A stretch of DNA of 64,000 nucleotides from NCBI RefSeq assembly GCF_037023145.1, contig NZ_CP146092.1, forward strand, positions 992,001-1,056,000. Reading direction: 5' to 3'. The translations under genes and the position numbers were made by a program. Within the stretch, counting starts at the first letter, position 1, and each line of letters begins with the position of its first letter. The stretch comes from Ralstonia sp. RRA. Its GTDB lineage: Bacteria; Pseudomonadota; Gammaproteobacteria; Burkholderiales; Burkholderiaceae. Shown here piece by piece: positions 51,123 to 60,693 of the stretch. The notes under the pieces were generated by a model that was given only the letters and a program-made list of their open reading frames with translations, was not told the origin of the DNA and did not search any database.

Positions 51123-52199
51123 ATGACGGAAGCAAAACGCGCCCGGAAGCCTCGGGCGCTGGCAGGGTTTGGCCGCTGTTCGGCCGCCGTGCTGGCCGCC
51201 GTGGGGGCGGTCGGGTGCATTGGGATGGCCGGGGCGGTACATGCGCAGGAGCCGAGTCTGGCAACGCGCCGGGCCGCCGTTGGATCGACACTGGCGCACG
51301 CTGGTGATTGCCAGCGCCTGGGCGACTACTACTGGGAAATCGGCAATGCCAGCGGCGTGCTCATGCGCGGCCAGCAGGGCCAGCGCATTGGCGCCAACAA
51401 GACGGTGCGGCTTGGATCCGCCTCCAAGTGGGTGTTTGGCGCCTACGTGGTCGAGCGCACGCGCGGCAAGCTCACGCCGGCCGAGATCGACGCACTCACC
51501 ATGCGCTCGGGCTACGACGCGCTCAATCCGCTGCTCTGCAATCGCAACGACACGGTGCAAAGCTGCTTCCGCCGTGGGCGCAACGACGCGTTTACGCCGG
51601 GCCACGTCGGCCGGTTCAGCTACAACGGTGGCCATGACCAGAAGCTGCTGGTTGACCTCGGGTTGGGCAGCGCAGATGCGGCCACGCTCAGTGGCGAGCT
51701 GGATCGCGAACTTGGTCACACGCCCGGCATGCGGGATGCCGACAAGCCGCTCGGCATCAAGTACCTGGCACCGGAACCGTCCGGCGGCATGATCGCCACG
51801 CCTGCGGCGTACGGGCAGTTTCTGCGCCGGCTGATCCGGGGCGACTACCTGCTGGGCAAGATGCTCGGCCAGCACGCCGTGTGCACCGAGCCCGGCAGTT
51901 GCCCGACCGCAGTGAGCACACCCGCCGCACTGCCGTGGCACTACGCGCTCAACTACTGGATCGAAGACCAGCCCGGCGGCGATCGTGCATTCAGCTCGCC
52001 CGGAGCGTTCGGCTTCTATCCGTGGGTGACCGCGGACAAGCGCTACTACGGCATGATCGTGCGCGAGACGCTCGCCCCGCGTGCCTACGCACGCAGCGCG
52101 GCATGCGGCGCGCTAATCCGCAAGGCGTTTGCCGAGGGGCGCGCACAGCAATCCCCCGCTGAGAACGAGCAAGCCGGCAGCGCCGACGCCGGCGACTGA
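51123..52199 (+). CDS. Exported serine hydrolase, beta-lactamase/PBP-like
   Basis: A 358-residue periplasmic serine hydrolase. Signal peptide up to about residue 40 (AAVLAAVGAVGCIGMAGAVHAQ); catalytic SxxK motif RLGSASKWVFGAY; FSYNGGHDQKLL at the usual YxN position (the motif is altered); and GAFGFYPWVTADKRYYG near the third motif. This pattern is typical of class-C-like esterases rather than true beta-lactamases. The frame is open 46 codons upstream; ATG 51123 starts the signal peptide. It is first of three consecutive hydrolase genes. Confidence 0.85.
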   Translation: MTEAKRARKPRALAGFGRCSAAVLAAVGAVGCIGMAGAVHAQEPSLATRRAAVGSTLAHAGDCQRLGDYYWEIGNASGVLMRGQQGQRIGANKTVRLGSASKWVFGAYVVERTRGKLTPAEIDALTMRSGYDALNPLLCNRNDTVQSCFRRGRNDAFTPGHVGRFSYNGGHDQKLLVDLGLGSADAATLSGELDRELGHTPGMRDADKPLGIKYLAPEPSGGMIATPAAYGQFLRRLIRGDYLLGKMLGQHAVCTEPGSCPTAVSTPAALPWHYALNYWIEDQPGGDRAFSSPGAFGFYPWVTADKRYYGMIVRETLAPRAYARSAACGALIRKAFAEGRAQQSPAENEQAGSADAGD

Positions 52200-52309
52200 T
52201 CAGCCGGGCAGACCATCGCCTACCTTGTCTGAGGGTGGCCTGACGTTCGTCCGACATGCCGGCACGCCGATTGCGACGCACAGGCCACCTTCACACATGG
52301 AGATGGCGT

Positions 52310-53899
52310 ATGGTCCGGCACCCTCTGCACGGCAGCGAACGCACGATTCCCGAAGACGCGCGCATCCTCGGTGATGCGCACCCGGCGGAGCAGCTCCAGG
52401 TGTTGGTGCAGCTTCGCCGGTCCAACGAGGCCGCGCTCGACGCGCGCCTGTCCGGGTTCGCCCAACCCCATGCTGCGGGCACGCCGCCACCCGCACCGCT
52501 GACACGCGAAGAGTGGGCTGCACAGTTTGGTGCCAGCGCAGCCGACATCGAGGCCGTGCGCGCTTTTGCACACGAGCATGGCTTGCAGGTGGCGGAGGTG
52601 AATGACGCTGCTGCCACGGTCACGCTCGAGGGTTCGGTCGAGCAGTTCTGCCGCGCGTTCGATACACATCTGCACCGCGTCGCGCATGGCGATTGCGAAT
52701 ACCGTGGCCGTTCCGGCCCGCTGCGCCTGCCGGAGAACCTGATCGACGTGGTGGTGGCAGTGCTTGGGCTCGACTCGCGCCCGCAGGCGCAGCCGCATTT
52801 CCGATTCATCCCGCTGCCGACGGCGCCCGTATCGTTGCGGCCGTTGCGTGCAGCGCCAGCAGCGTCGTACACGCCGGTGCAGCTTGCACAGCTCTATCGC
52901 TTTCCGCCAAGCGACGGCGCGGGCCAGTGCATCGCCCTGATTGAGCTGGGTGGCGGTTATCGGGATGACGACCTGCGTGCGTACTTTCAGGCGCTTGGCG
53001 TGCCCAGCCCCAAGGTGGTGGATGTGCCGGTCGGGCAGGGCGCCAATCGCCCGACGGGAGACCCCAGCGGCCCCGATGGCGAGGTGATGCTCGATCTGGA
53101 GGTGGCGGGTGCTGCCGCGCCGGGTGCGACGTTGGCCGTCTACTTTGCCGGCAATACCGACGCGGGTTTCGTGCAGGCCATCAACGCGGCCATCCACGAC
53201 ACCACGCTGCGGCCATCGGTCATTTCCATCAGTTGGGGCGCGCCGGAAAACCACTGGACACCACAAGCCATGCAGGCCGTGAACGCGGCATTGCAGAGCG
53301 CTGCAACGATGGGGGTGACGGTCTGCGCCGCGTCGGGCGACAACGGCTCAAGCGACGGTCAGTCCGACAGCGCAGACCACGTCGACTTTCCTGCGTCCAG
53401 CCCGTACGCATTGGCGTGTGGCGGCACCAGCCTGCGCGCCAATGGCAACCGCATCGCTGAAGAAACCGTCTGGAACGATGGCACACAAGGTGGCGCGGGC
53501 GGTGGTGGCGTGAGCACGGTATTCACGCTGCCCACGTGGCAGGAGGGGCTGGCTGCGCAGGAGACCAACGGCGCCAGCGTGCCATTGGCGCGGCGCGGCG
53601 TGCCTGATGTCTCGGCCGATGCCGACCCACTGACTGGCTACGTGGTGCGCGTGGACGGAGAAACCGGCGTGGTGGGCGGCACCAGCGCCGCCGCACCGCT
53701 GTGGGCCGCGCTCATTGCGCGCATCAACGCCATCAAGGGCACGCCGGTGGGCTATCTGCACGCACGTCTGTATCAGCATCCCGACGCTTTCAATGACATC
53801 CAGCAGGGCAACAACGGCACGTTTGCCGCCGGCCCCGGTTGGGATGCCTGCACCGGCCTGGGTAGCCCCAAGGGCGACGCGATCGCCAATCTCTTCTAG
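52310..53899 (+). CDS. S53 family peptidase (sedolisin/kumamolisin-like)
   Basis: A 529-residue acid serine-carboxyl peptidase precursor. Residues about 1-175 are the pro-kumamolisin activation domain. The catalytic domain carries E258-x3-D262 (GEVMLDLEVA), the oxyanion Asp D344 (AASGDNGSSDG) and the nucleophile S459 (GGTSAAAPLWAA), with the C-terminal Ca-binding region HPDAFNDIQQGNNG-DACTGLGSP. No signal peptide is visible at the start, so the export route is unclear. GGAG before ATG 52310. The S10 gene starts 31 bases after its stop. Confidence 0.93.
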   Translation: MVRHPLHGSERTIPEDARILGDAHPAEQLQVLVQLRRSNEAALDARLSGFAQPHAAGTPPPAPLTREEWAAQFGASAADIEAVRAFAHEHGLQVAEVNDAAATVTLEGSVEQFCRAFDTHLHRVAHGDCEYRGRSGPLRLPENLIDVVVAVLGLDSRPQAQPHFRFIPLPTAPVSLRPLRAAPAASYTPVQLAQLYRFPPSDGAGQCIALIELGGGYRDDDLRAYFQALGVPSPKVVDVPVGQGANRPTGDPSGPDGEVMLDLEVAGAAAPGATLAVYFAGNTDAGFVQAINAAIHDTTLRPSVISISWGAPENHWTPQAMQAVNAALQSAATMGVTVCAASGDNGSSDGQSDSADHVDFPASSPYALACGGTSLRANGNRIAEETVWNDGTQGGAGGGGVSTVFTLPTWQEGLAAQETNGASVPLARRGVPDVSADADPLTGYVVRVDGETGVVGGTSAAAPLWAALIARINAIKGTPVGYLHARLYQHPDAFNDIQQGNNGTFAAGPGWDACTGLGSPKGDAIANLF

Positions 53900-53930
53900 C
53901 GCATCCAGCGTATTCAGTAGCGAGGCACGC

Positions 53931-55520
53931 ATGACCACCACCGACCAGCCGTTCTTCGACCCCACCGCCTACGGCAACGGCCCCGACGACAACGTCACCG
54001 ATACCAGCGAGGGCATGGCGATCACGCACCATACCGTGCGCGTTGGCGGGCGCGACATTGCCTATACCGCACGCGCTGGCCATCTGGTGACGGTGGATGC
54101 GAGCAGTTCGCAGCCGGCGGCCAAGATCTTTCACGTGGCCTTTACGGCGGATGGGCCCGAGGCGTCGGCCAGCGGCAAGGATGCGCGGCCGGTCACCTTC
54201 TTCTACAACGGCGGGCCGGGGTCTTCGGCGGTGTTTGTGCTGCTGGGGTCGTTTGCGCCACGGCGCATCGTGACGGCGATGCCATCGTTCACGCCGCCCC
54301 CGCCTTACCGCATGGAAGACAACCCTGACAGCCTGCTTGACCGTTCGGATCTCGTCTTCATCAATCCGGTTGGCACCGGGTATTCAGCGGCCATCGCACC
54401 CAAGCGCAATCTCGACTTCTGGGGCGTGGATCAGGACGCGCGCAGCATCGCGCAGTTCATCAAGCGCTGGCTGACGGCGAATGATCGTTGGAACTCGCCC
54501 AAATTCCTGTTTGGCGAGTCGTATGGTACGGCGCGTTCATGCGTGTTGTCGTACGTGCTGCACGAGGATGGCATCGACCTGAATGGCATCACGCTGCAGT
54601 CGTCGATTCTTGACTACACCAAGGCCGGCAACCCGGTGGGGCTGCTGCCGACGTGTGCGGCCGATGCGTGGTTCCACAAGCGGGCGACGTCGCCGGGCGG
54701 CGGGCAACTGCCGGCGGATGTCGGTGACTTTGCGGAAGCGGCCGCCGTGTTTGCCAGCACCGACTACGAGAAGGCGCTGGCCGATCCCGCGCATGCGGAC
54801 CCAGCGGTGGTGAAAACGCTCTCGGCGTATACCGGCATCGATGCGGCCACGCTGCAGGGCTGGCGGCTGGACGTGGCGGCAACGGACGGTGCGGGCACCT
54901 CACTGTTCCTGACGACGCTGCTGGCCGACAAGGGCTTGTCGCTGGGCGCTTACGATGGCCGCGTGACTGGCATCCATACCGGCATTGCCGCCAGCATCGA
55001 CCCGAATTCCGGCGGCAATGACCCGACCATGACAGCCGTGTCCGGCGTCTACACCACCATGTGGAACACCTACCTGAACGACGAGTTGAAGTTCACCTCC
55101 AACTCCGCCTTTACGGATCTGAACGACCAGGCCTTCCGCCACTGGGATTTCCGCCACACCGACCCGACCGGTAGGCAGAAGGGCCTCGATGCCAATGGCA
55201 ACGTCGCGCTCTACACGGCAGGCGACCTGGCCGCAACGATGAGCCTGAACGTGGATCTGAAAGTGCTTTCCGCCAACGGCTACTACGACTTCGTCACGCC
55301 GTTCTACCAGACCATGCTCGACTTGAAAGCCATGCCGCTGCTGGATGCGGACGTGCGCAAGAACCTCTCGGCAGGGTTCTATCCGTCAGGGCACATGGTG
55401 TACCTGGACGGCGGCTCGCGCACCGCATTGAAGGCCGACCTGGCCAAGCTGTACGACGCGGCAACAACCGATCACCACGCTGTGGCGCGCATCCGCCTGC
55501 TGCAGGCCCGCAAGGCCTGA
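53931..55520 (+). CDS. S10 family serine carboxypeptidase-like protein
   Basis: A 529-residue peptidase of the S10 family. Oxyanion segment TFFYNGGPGSSAVF; nucleophile S197 in FLFGESYGTAR; Asp in SANGYYDFVTP; His in FYPSGHMVYLDGG. All three triad members are in place. It lacks a recognisable signal peptide, like the upstream S53 gene with which it probably forms an operon. An endo- plus exo-peptidase pair active at acid pH is the natural reading. A paralogous fragment lies at 31.1-31.6 kb. Confidence 0.92.
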   Translation: MTTTDQPFFDPTAYGNGPDDNVTDTSEGMAITHHTVRVGGRDIAYTARAGHLVTVDASSSQPAAKIFHVAFTADGPEASASGKDARPVTFFYNGGPGSSAVFVLLGSFAPRRIVTAMPSFTPPPPYRMEDNPDSLLDRSDLVFINPVGTGYSAAIAPKRNLDFWGVDQDARSIAQFIKRWLTANDRWNSPKFLFGESYGTARSCVLSYVLHEDGIDLNGITLQSSILDYTKAGNPVGLLPTCAADAWFHKRATSPGGGQLPADVGDFAEAAAVFASTDYEKALADPAHADPAVVKTLSAYTGIDAATLQGWRLDVAATDGAGTSLFLTTLLADKGLSLGAYDGRVTGIHTGIAASIDPNSGGNDPTMTAVSGVYTTMWNTYLNDELKFTSNSAFTDLNDQAFRHWDFRHTDPTGRQKGLDANGNVALYTAGDLAATMSLNVDLKVLSANGYYDFVTPFYQTMLDLKAMPLLDADVRKNLSAGFYPSGHMVYLDGGSRTALKADLAKLYDAATTDHHAVARIRLLQARKA

Positions 55521-55571
55521 GCGGGGGGATGCGTCAGCCGTACCCCCGCTTAACGGGATAGGCACAGCGGA

Positions 55572-55700
55572 TCAATAGCCGCGGTAGTACGGGTGATAGT
55601 AGTGCGGGCCGTAATAGCCGCCCGCCGGCACGACCACGCAGGCACTCAGCGCGGATGCAGCAGCAGCGGCAAGAATCAGCAGGGCAATCGTGCGTTTCAT
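55572..55700 (-). CDS. Small outer-membrane-type lipoprotein, Tyr-rich
   Basis: A 42-residue precursor: MKRTIALLILAAAAASALSAC with lipobox LSAC (Cys21), then VVVPAGGYYGPHYYHPYYRGY. The mature 22-residue peptide is half Tyr, Gly and Pro. Peptides of this kind are frequent in Burkholderiaceae and are easily missed. It is convergent with the S10 gene. The function is unknown. Confidence 0.72.
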   Translation of the reverse strand: MKRTIALLILAAAAASALSACVVVPAGGYYGPHYYHPYYRGY

Positions 55701-56156
55701 GATGAGGCTCCGGGTGTGTTGTTGGACTTGGCCTCACTCTATGGAAATGCCTCGCAACCGCGCTTTACCGTTTGTAAGAAAAACTGTGATGTCCGGGCTG
55801 GCAATCGACGGCTTGGGCTGTCCTTGCCGCGCTCGTGCATTGGCCGGCGTAACTTGCCGTTACCTTTGCGAGCAGACCGTGGAGCCGTATGCGCTGGCAA
55901 GAAGCCGCGCCACGCCAGCGCGGGGCTGTCAGGGCCGAGCCATAATGTTCTACAAACTTATCGTCAATCTATTGACAGATCGCCGCGATAGGCAGGAAAT
56001 ACATCAAACAGCAAACGTTGGGCATTCAAGTCTGAAAGCCTGGCGCCGATAGCTGTTCATAGAGACGTGTCGGGGCGCCATGACGCCCTGCGGGGACTAC
56101 GCGATGCGCGCCAACCTGACCGCGTGCGTCGGCAATATGTGTCGGGGGAACGCATC
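55701..56156. other. Intergenic region without a recognisable gene
   Basis: Short open frames occur on both strands but none has coding character. A TTGACA at 55972-55977 has no good -10 partner, yet could serve the 48-residue membrane peptide gene downstream. No repeats or RNA structure were recognised. Confidence 0.5.
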
Positions 56157-56303
56157 ATGACGACTTTTCTGGAATCCACCATTGCTTGGGCCGTGCCGTG
56201 CCTGATCGCCACTGCGATTGTCGTGCCGGTGATCTTGCGCAAGCTGCGTGCGCGCCGTGTCCTGGAAGCCATCCATCAAGCGCGCGAACACCGCGACGAG
56301 TAA
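56157..56303 (+). CDS. Small single-helix membrane peptide
   Basis: A 48-residue protein with one helix (STIAWAVPCLIATAIVVPVIL) followed by a basic, charged tail (RKLRARRVLEAIHQAREHRDE). GGGGGAA lies 6-10 bases before the ATG. Positive-inside topology puts the tail in the cytoplasm. It is followed by a strong bidirectional terminator, which supports expression. No family is recognised. Confidence 0.6.
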   Translation: MTTFLESTIAWAVPCLIATAIVVPVILRKLRARRVLEAIHQAREHRDE

Positions 56304-56338
56304 GCGGCTGGTCTTTCCGCATTCTGCTTGCCCATGCA

Positions 56339-56371
56339 AAACGGGCGCCGCATTGCTGCAGGCGCCCGTTT
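56339..56371. terminator. Bidirectional terminator
   Basis: AAACGGGCGCC (56339-56349) pairs perfectly with GGCGCCCGTTT (56361-56371) around an 11-base loop. It is flanked by A and T runs, so it can stop both the small membrane-peptide gene and azoR, which converge here. Confidence 0.8.
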
Positions 56372-56424
56372 GGCGTTGCTCGAATCCTGGGCGACGCGCT
56401 CTGTGGCGTCGCGCTGGGTTGTGC

Positions 56425-57051
56425 TTAGGCCGCCACGGCCTGGTTCACCACATCGCGCATCGCGGTGTGCGCGGCTTCCATGGCTTGCGTACGGGCATCC
56501 GGACCCATGGCCAGGCCTTCAGCGCGCACGAATTGCACGTCGGTAATGCCGAAGAAGCCGAACACCGCCTTCAGATAGGCTTCCTGGAAGTCCAGGCCAG
56601 CGGCCGGGCCCGTTGAATACACACCGCCGCGCGTCGACGCAACGATCACCTTCTTGCCGCCGGCCAGGCCAGCCGGACCCTTTTCCGTGTACTTGAACGT
56701 ACGGCCGGCTTGCGCCACGCGGTCAACCCAGGCCTTGAGCTGGCTCGGCACCGAGAAGTTGTACATCGGGGCGCCAACCACGATCACGTCGCTGGCGAGC
56801 AGTTCGTTGACCAGCGCTTCCGAGCGGGCGTGTTCAGCGCGGGTGGCGTCGTCAAAATCGTCGCTGCCGGTGGCACGGAAGCCTGCGGCAATGGCGCCGT
56901 CCAGGTGGGGGATGGCTTCTACGGCCAGGTCACGGCGGGCGATGATGGCGTCGGGGTTTTCACGGCGCAGTTCGTCGACGATGGCGGCGGTAAGGATGCG
57001 CGAGGCCGAGGCGTCGCCGAGGATGCTGGAATCGATGTGAAGGACTTGCAT
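56425..57051 (-). CDS. azoR: FMN-dependent NADH-azoreductase
   Basis: A 208-residue flavodoxin-like reductase that uses NADH to reduce azo dyes and quinones. MQVLHIDSSILGDASASR binds the FMN phosphate; VGAPMYNFSVPSQLKAWVDRV and ASTRGGVYSTG are the other flavin-contact loops of AzoR. GGAGAGACACC before ATG 57051 fixes the start. It is divergent from the LysR gene, its likely regulator, and is a probable quinone or electrophile stress defence. Confidence 0.95.
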   Translation of the reverse strand: MQVLHIDSSILGDASASRILTAAIVDELRRENPDAIIARRDLAVEAIPHLDGAIAAGFRATGSDDFDDATRAEHARSEALVNELLASDVIVVGAPMYNFSVPSQLKAWVDRVAQAGRTFKYTEKGPAGLAGGKKVIVASTRGGVYSTGPAAGLDFQEAYLKAVFGFFGITDVQFVRAEGLAMGPDARTQAMEAAHTAMRDVVNQAVAA

Positions 57052-57117
57052 GGTGTCTCTCCAAGAAAAAGGTGGGTTGCTGTAAAGATAGTGCGGCGCA
57101 CCAAGTTCCAGTAGTGG

Positions 57118-57128
57118 GTCGAATCGAC
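57118..57128. promoter_or_regulatory. Small inverted repeat in the azoR/LysR gap
   Basis: GTCGA-A-TCGAC lies between the divergent genes, 50 bases before the LysR start. It could be part of a LysR binding site; the arms are short. Confidence 0.3.
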
Positions 57129-57178
57129 ACACATCGTTCTATGGGTGAGACAATGCACGTGGATCTCGGAGAACGGCC

Positions 57179-58129
57179 ATGGAAGACCTGAACGACCTCG
57201 TCCTGTTTGCCAGCGTGGTGACACACGGCAGCTTTTCCAGCGCCGCGCGGGCGTTGGGGATTCCCAAGTCGCGCGTGAGCCGCCGCGTGGCGGATCTGGA
57301 GGCGCGGTTGGGCGTGCGGCTGCTGCAGCGTTCAACACGTGCCGTGCACGTCACTGATGTCGGCTCGGCGTTCTATGCGCATTGCGAGACCATGACCCAG
57401 GCCGCCCGCGCCGCGCTTGAAGTGGCTGAGCACGCTGGGGAGAAGCCCTCCGGCCGGTTGCGTGTGAGTTGCCCCGTGGGCGTGTCGAGCCTGTTCCTGG
57501 CGCCGGTGATTCCGAGATTCCTGCGCGCCCATCCGGACGTGCGCCTGGAGCTGGACGTGACCAACCGCCGGGTGGATGTGATTGGCGAGGGATACGACGT
57601 GGCATTGCGCGTGCGCTCGACGCTGGACGATTCCAACCTGATCGTGCGGACCTTTGGCGTGAGCGACCAGGTGCTGGTTGCCAGCCCGGAATTCGTGGCC
57701 GAGCACGGGCCGTTCGACACCCCGGAGTCACTGCACGGCGTGGCTGGGCTGTGGCTGGGGACCCTCAGCGGTGAACGTTCACGCTGGCGCCTGACCGCGC
57801 CGGACGGTGCGGCTGTCGAGATTGAATGCCAACCGGTGCTCGCCACGGACGACCTGCGCCTGCTCGGCCTGAGCGCCATCGGCGGCGTGGGGGTGGGGCG
57901 GCTGCCGTACAACGTGTGCGCTGAAGCGCTGCAAGAAGGCCGGCTCGTGCAATTGCTGGCCGACTACAAACTGCAAACGCATCAGTTTCATGCGGTGTTT
58001 CCGTCGCGGCGCGGGCTGGTGCCGGCGGTGCGCGCATTTATTGAGCTGCTGGCCGCAGAAATGCCCCCATTGACCGAGAAAGTGCTCACCCGCTGCTACG
58101 AGGACGACGACGTCAACCTCAATCGTTGA
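57179..58129 (+). CDS. LysR family transcriptional regulator (azoR-divergent)
   Basis: A 316-residue LysR protein of the CrgA/AaeR-like group. HTH: LFASVVTHGSFSSAARALGIPKSRVSRRVADLEARLG; effector domain from about residue 90. LysR regulators beside quinone or azo reductases in Burkholderiaceae often respond to quinones or electrophiles, so control of azoR is likely but inferred. Confidence 0.93.
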   Translation: MEDLNDLVLFASVVTHGSFSSAARALGIPKSRVSRRVADLEARLGVRLLQRSTRAVHVTDVGSAFYAHCETMTQAARAALEVAEHAGEKPSGRLRVSCPVGVSSLFLAPVIPRFLRAHPDVRLELDVTNRRVDVIGEGYDVALRVRSTLDDSNLIVRTFGVSDQVLVASPEFVAEHGPFDTPESLHGVAGLWLGTLSGERSRWRLTAPDGAAVEIECQPVLATDDLRLLGLSAIGGVGVGRLPYNVCAEALQEGRLVQLLADYKLQTHQFHAVFPSRRGLVPAVRAFIELLAAEMPPLTEKVLTRCYEDDDVNLNR

Positions 58130-58218
58130 CGCTGCAACGAATTCGGATCGGCAGTATCATCAGAAGCTTCGCTCCTGCCCTTGTGTGACGCCCGTCCAGG
58201 GTGCTCACACGCGTTTCC

Positions 58219-59793
58219 ATGTCCTCCCGCCCGAACCTCGAACCGCCCACCCCCGATACCGTGCCGACGCCGCCGGCCGCCTCGCTCGACGCGCCGCCGG
58301 TGCCCGAGATTCCGGTGATGGTGGTGATGAGCGGCTTGATGCTTGCCATCCTGCTGGGCGCACTGGAGCAAACGATTGTCGCGGTGGCATTGCCCGTCAT
58401 TGCCGGGGAGTTCAACGGTTTTACGCTGATGGCGTGGCTGGTGTCGGCCTACCTCGTGGCCTCCACCGTGGTTACGCCCATCTATGGAAAACTGAGTGAC
58501 CTGTATGGCCGCCGCGCCATGCTGACGACGGCGATCGCACTGTTCGTGCTGGCGTCCGTGGCATGCGCGCTGGCGACCAGCATGCCGATGCTGCTGGTGG
58601 CGCGCGTGCTGCAGGGGTTGGGCGGTGGCGGGTTGATCTCGGTGGCGCAGGCCACCATTGCCGACGTGGTGCCGCTGCGCGAGCGTGGCCGCTACCAGGG
58701 CTACGTGAGCGGCATGTGGGCCATGGCCAGTCTGGCCGGCCCGGTGATCGGCGGTTATCTGACGCACTACCTGTCGTGGCGCTGGATCTTCTGGATCAAC
58801 CTGCCGCTGGGTCTTGTCGCGCTGGTGGTGGTGCGCCGTGCACTGCGACACCTGCCGGTGGCGCATCAGCGTCGCCCGATCGACGTGCCGGGTGTCGTGC
58901 TGTTTGCCGTGGGGCTGACCGCGTTGCTGGTCATGATCACGCGCGTTGGCCAGGGCGTGCCGCTCGTGCAGCCCGACAACCTGGGCCTGCTGGTGGGGGC
59001 GGTGGTGGTGCTGGGCGCCTTCGTCTGGCAGGAAAACCGCGCGGCCGAGCCGATCATTCCGCTGTCGATGTTCCGGGTGCGTACGGTCACGATCTGCTGC
59101 CTGGCGCTGTTCCTGTGCTTCTTCCAGCTGATTGCCACCTCGGTACTGATGCCGCTGCGCTTTCAGATGGTGGCGGGTGCCAGCCCGGATGCTGCGGCAC
59201 TGCGTCTGGTGCCGCTCACGCTGTCGATTCCGCTCGGGGCCTTCCTTGCCGGCAAGTGGATGACGCACAGCGGCCGCTACAAGCCATTGATGATCAGTGG
59301 TGCCTGCGTGGTGCCATTTGCGGTGGCGTCACTGGGCTTGCTGGATCCGCACAGCGTGTTGCCACTGACCTTGGCGATGATCGTGCTGGGCCTGGCGATT
59401 GGCGTGCAGTTCCCCACCGGCCTGGTCGCAACGCAGAACGCTGTCCCGCCAGAGACGGTCGGGTTGGCCACGGCGCTCACAGCGTTCTCGCGCCTGCTGG
59501 GCGGCGCGGTGGGCGTGGCAGTGCTGACGTCCGTATTGATCGCGCTGCTGCGTCAGGCCGCGCCCGAGGCGCAGGTGGCGGCCGGCGGAGATCTGCTGAT
59601 GGACCTGTTCCACGCAGCGCTCGCCAGCAACAGTGCCAACGCGCAAGCCTTGCAACGCGAGGGCGAGACAGCGTTCCGCCATCTGTTCTTCTTTGCTGCG
59701 GCTGTGTCGGTCATTGCACCGCTGTTGCTCGTGCGGCTTGAGGAAAAGGCGTTGCGCGGCAAGGTGTCGGTCGCGCACGCCGTGGTGGATTGA
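58219..59793 (+). CDS. MDR-type MFS drug exporter (DHA2, 14 helices)
   Basis: A 524-residue drug:H+ antiporter. A Pro-rich cytoplasmic N-terminus precedes helix 1 with ILLGALEQTIVAVALPVIAGEF (motif D1). Motif A is KLSDLYGRRAML, and motif C is MWAMASLAGPVIGGYLTHYLSWRW. ATG 58219 is used; GTG 58201 is an alternative. The substrate is unknown. It is not part of an obvious efflux operon. Confidence 0.92.
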   Translation: MSSRPNLEPPTPDTVPTPPAASLDAPPVPEIPVMVVMSGLMLAILLGALEQTIVAVALPVIAGEFNGFTLMAWLVSAYLVASTVVTPIYGKLSDLYGRRAMLTTAIALFVLASVACALATSMPMLLVARVLQGLGGGGLISVAQATIADVVPLRERGRYQGYVSGMWAMASLAGPVIGGYLTHYLSWRWIFWINLPLGLVALVVVRRALRHLPVAHQRRPIDVPGVVLFAVGLTALLVMITRVGQGVPLVQPDNLGLLVGAVVVLGAFVWQENRAAEPIIPLSMFRVRTVTICCLALFLCFFQLIATSVLMPLRFQMVAGASPDAAALRLVPLTLSIPLGAFLAGKWMTHSGRYKPLMISGACVVPFAVASLGLLDPHSVLPLTLAMIVLGLAIGVQFPTGLVATQNAVPPETVGLATALTAFSRLLGGAVGVAVLTSVLIALLRQAAPEAQVAAGGDLLMDLFHAALASNSANAQALQREGETAFRHLFFFAAAVSVIAPLLLVRLEEKALRGKVSVAHAVVD

Positions 59794-59796
59794 TCG

Positions 59797-60693
59797 CTAC
59801 GAAACGCGCGGTGCGAGGGCCCGGCGGCGGGCTCGACGCGCGACGCTGCCGTCGTGCAATGCCCAGCGCAGCGTCGGCGCCACGGTGCGCATGGCGGCCG
59901 CGCTGAAGGCGGCGCGCAACGGCGGGCGCTCCAGTTGCAGCATCTGCGTGGCCCACGGCGGCAACAACTGGATGCCGGCGTCGAGAAAAATGCGCACCGC
60001 CGGTTGCAGCCCTGGCCGCGGTGCCTGCCATGTCATCAAGACTTCCACCACGGTGCGGGTGCGATCGCTCGCCACCAGTTCGGCGCGCATCGCGTTCAGG
60101 TAAGCCTGCACCGCCGCCCGCGATTTCGGCACGTCGGTGGCACCCAGCAGCTCGGCAATCAACGCGGTTTCTGCAAAGTAGCGGTCTTGGTTTGCACCGC
60201 TCAGGCTGCCATCCACATAGCGCAGATAGCCGGCCAGGAAGCTCGACATTTCGGCCACGTGCACCCAGGTGAGCAGATCCGGATCGTTGGCGGAATAGGG
60301 GCGCCCATCGGGGGCAATGCCCTGGATGCGGCCGTGGATGACCTTGACGTGTTCGATCAGCGTGAGCGCATCGTGCCGGCTGCCGTAGGTGGTGCCGGCC
60401 ACGAATTGCGCGGTGCGGCCCAGGCGCCCCTGCAGGTCTTCACGGAAGTTGGAGTGGTCCCACACGCCGGCGAGTGCGCGCGGATGCAGCGCCTGTAGCA
60501 GCAAGGCACTGATGCCGCCCGCCATCATCGAGGGGAAGTCGGCATGGACTTGCCAGCAGACGGCATCGGGGCCGAACAAGCCAGGGTCGCCGGGGGGCGA
60601 GGCAATATCGAGCGTGAGGCCGCCGGTGGCGCGCGTCAGGCCACGGACCTGGTTGGCGATGCGTTCGCGCAGCGTTGCAAGCGGGGAGGGCAT
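59797..60693 (-). CDS. MpaB/latex-clearing-protein family oxygenase (DUF2236)
   Basis: A 298-residue haem-b-binding DUF2236 protein. Conserved blocks are FGPDAVCWQVHADFPSMMAGGISALLLQALHPRALAGV (haem-region His), YGSRHDALTLIEHVKVIHGRI and YSANDPDLLTWVHVAEMSSFL. Relatives include the rubber oxygenase Lcp and the fungal MpaB, so an oxidative role on a hydrophobic substrate is plausible. It is convergent with the MFS exporter, 3 bases apart. Confidence 0.88.
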   Translation of the reverse strand: MPSPLATLRERIANQVRGLTRATGGLTLDIASPPGDPGLFGPDAVCWQVHADFPSMMAGGISALLLQALHPRALAGVWDHSNFREDLQGRLGRTAQFVAGTTYGSRHDALTLIEHVKVIHGRIQGIAPDGRPYSANDPDLLTWVHVAEMSSFLAGYLRYVDGSLSGANQDRYFAETALIAELLGATDVPKSRAAVQAYLNAMRAELVASDRTRTVVEVLMTWQAPRPGLQPAVRIFLDAGIQLLPPWATQMLQLERPPLRAAFSAAAMRTVAPTLRWALHDGSVARRARRRALAPRVS

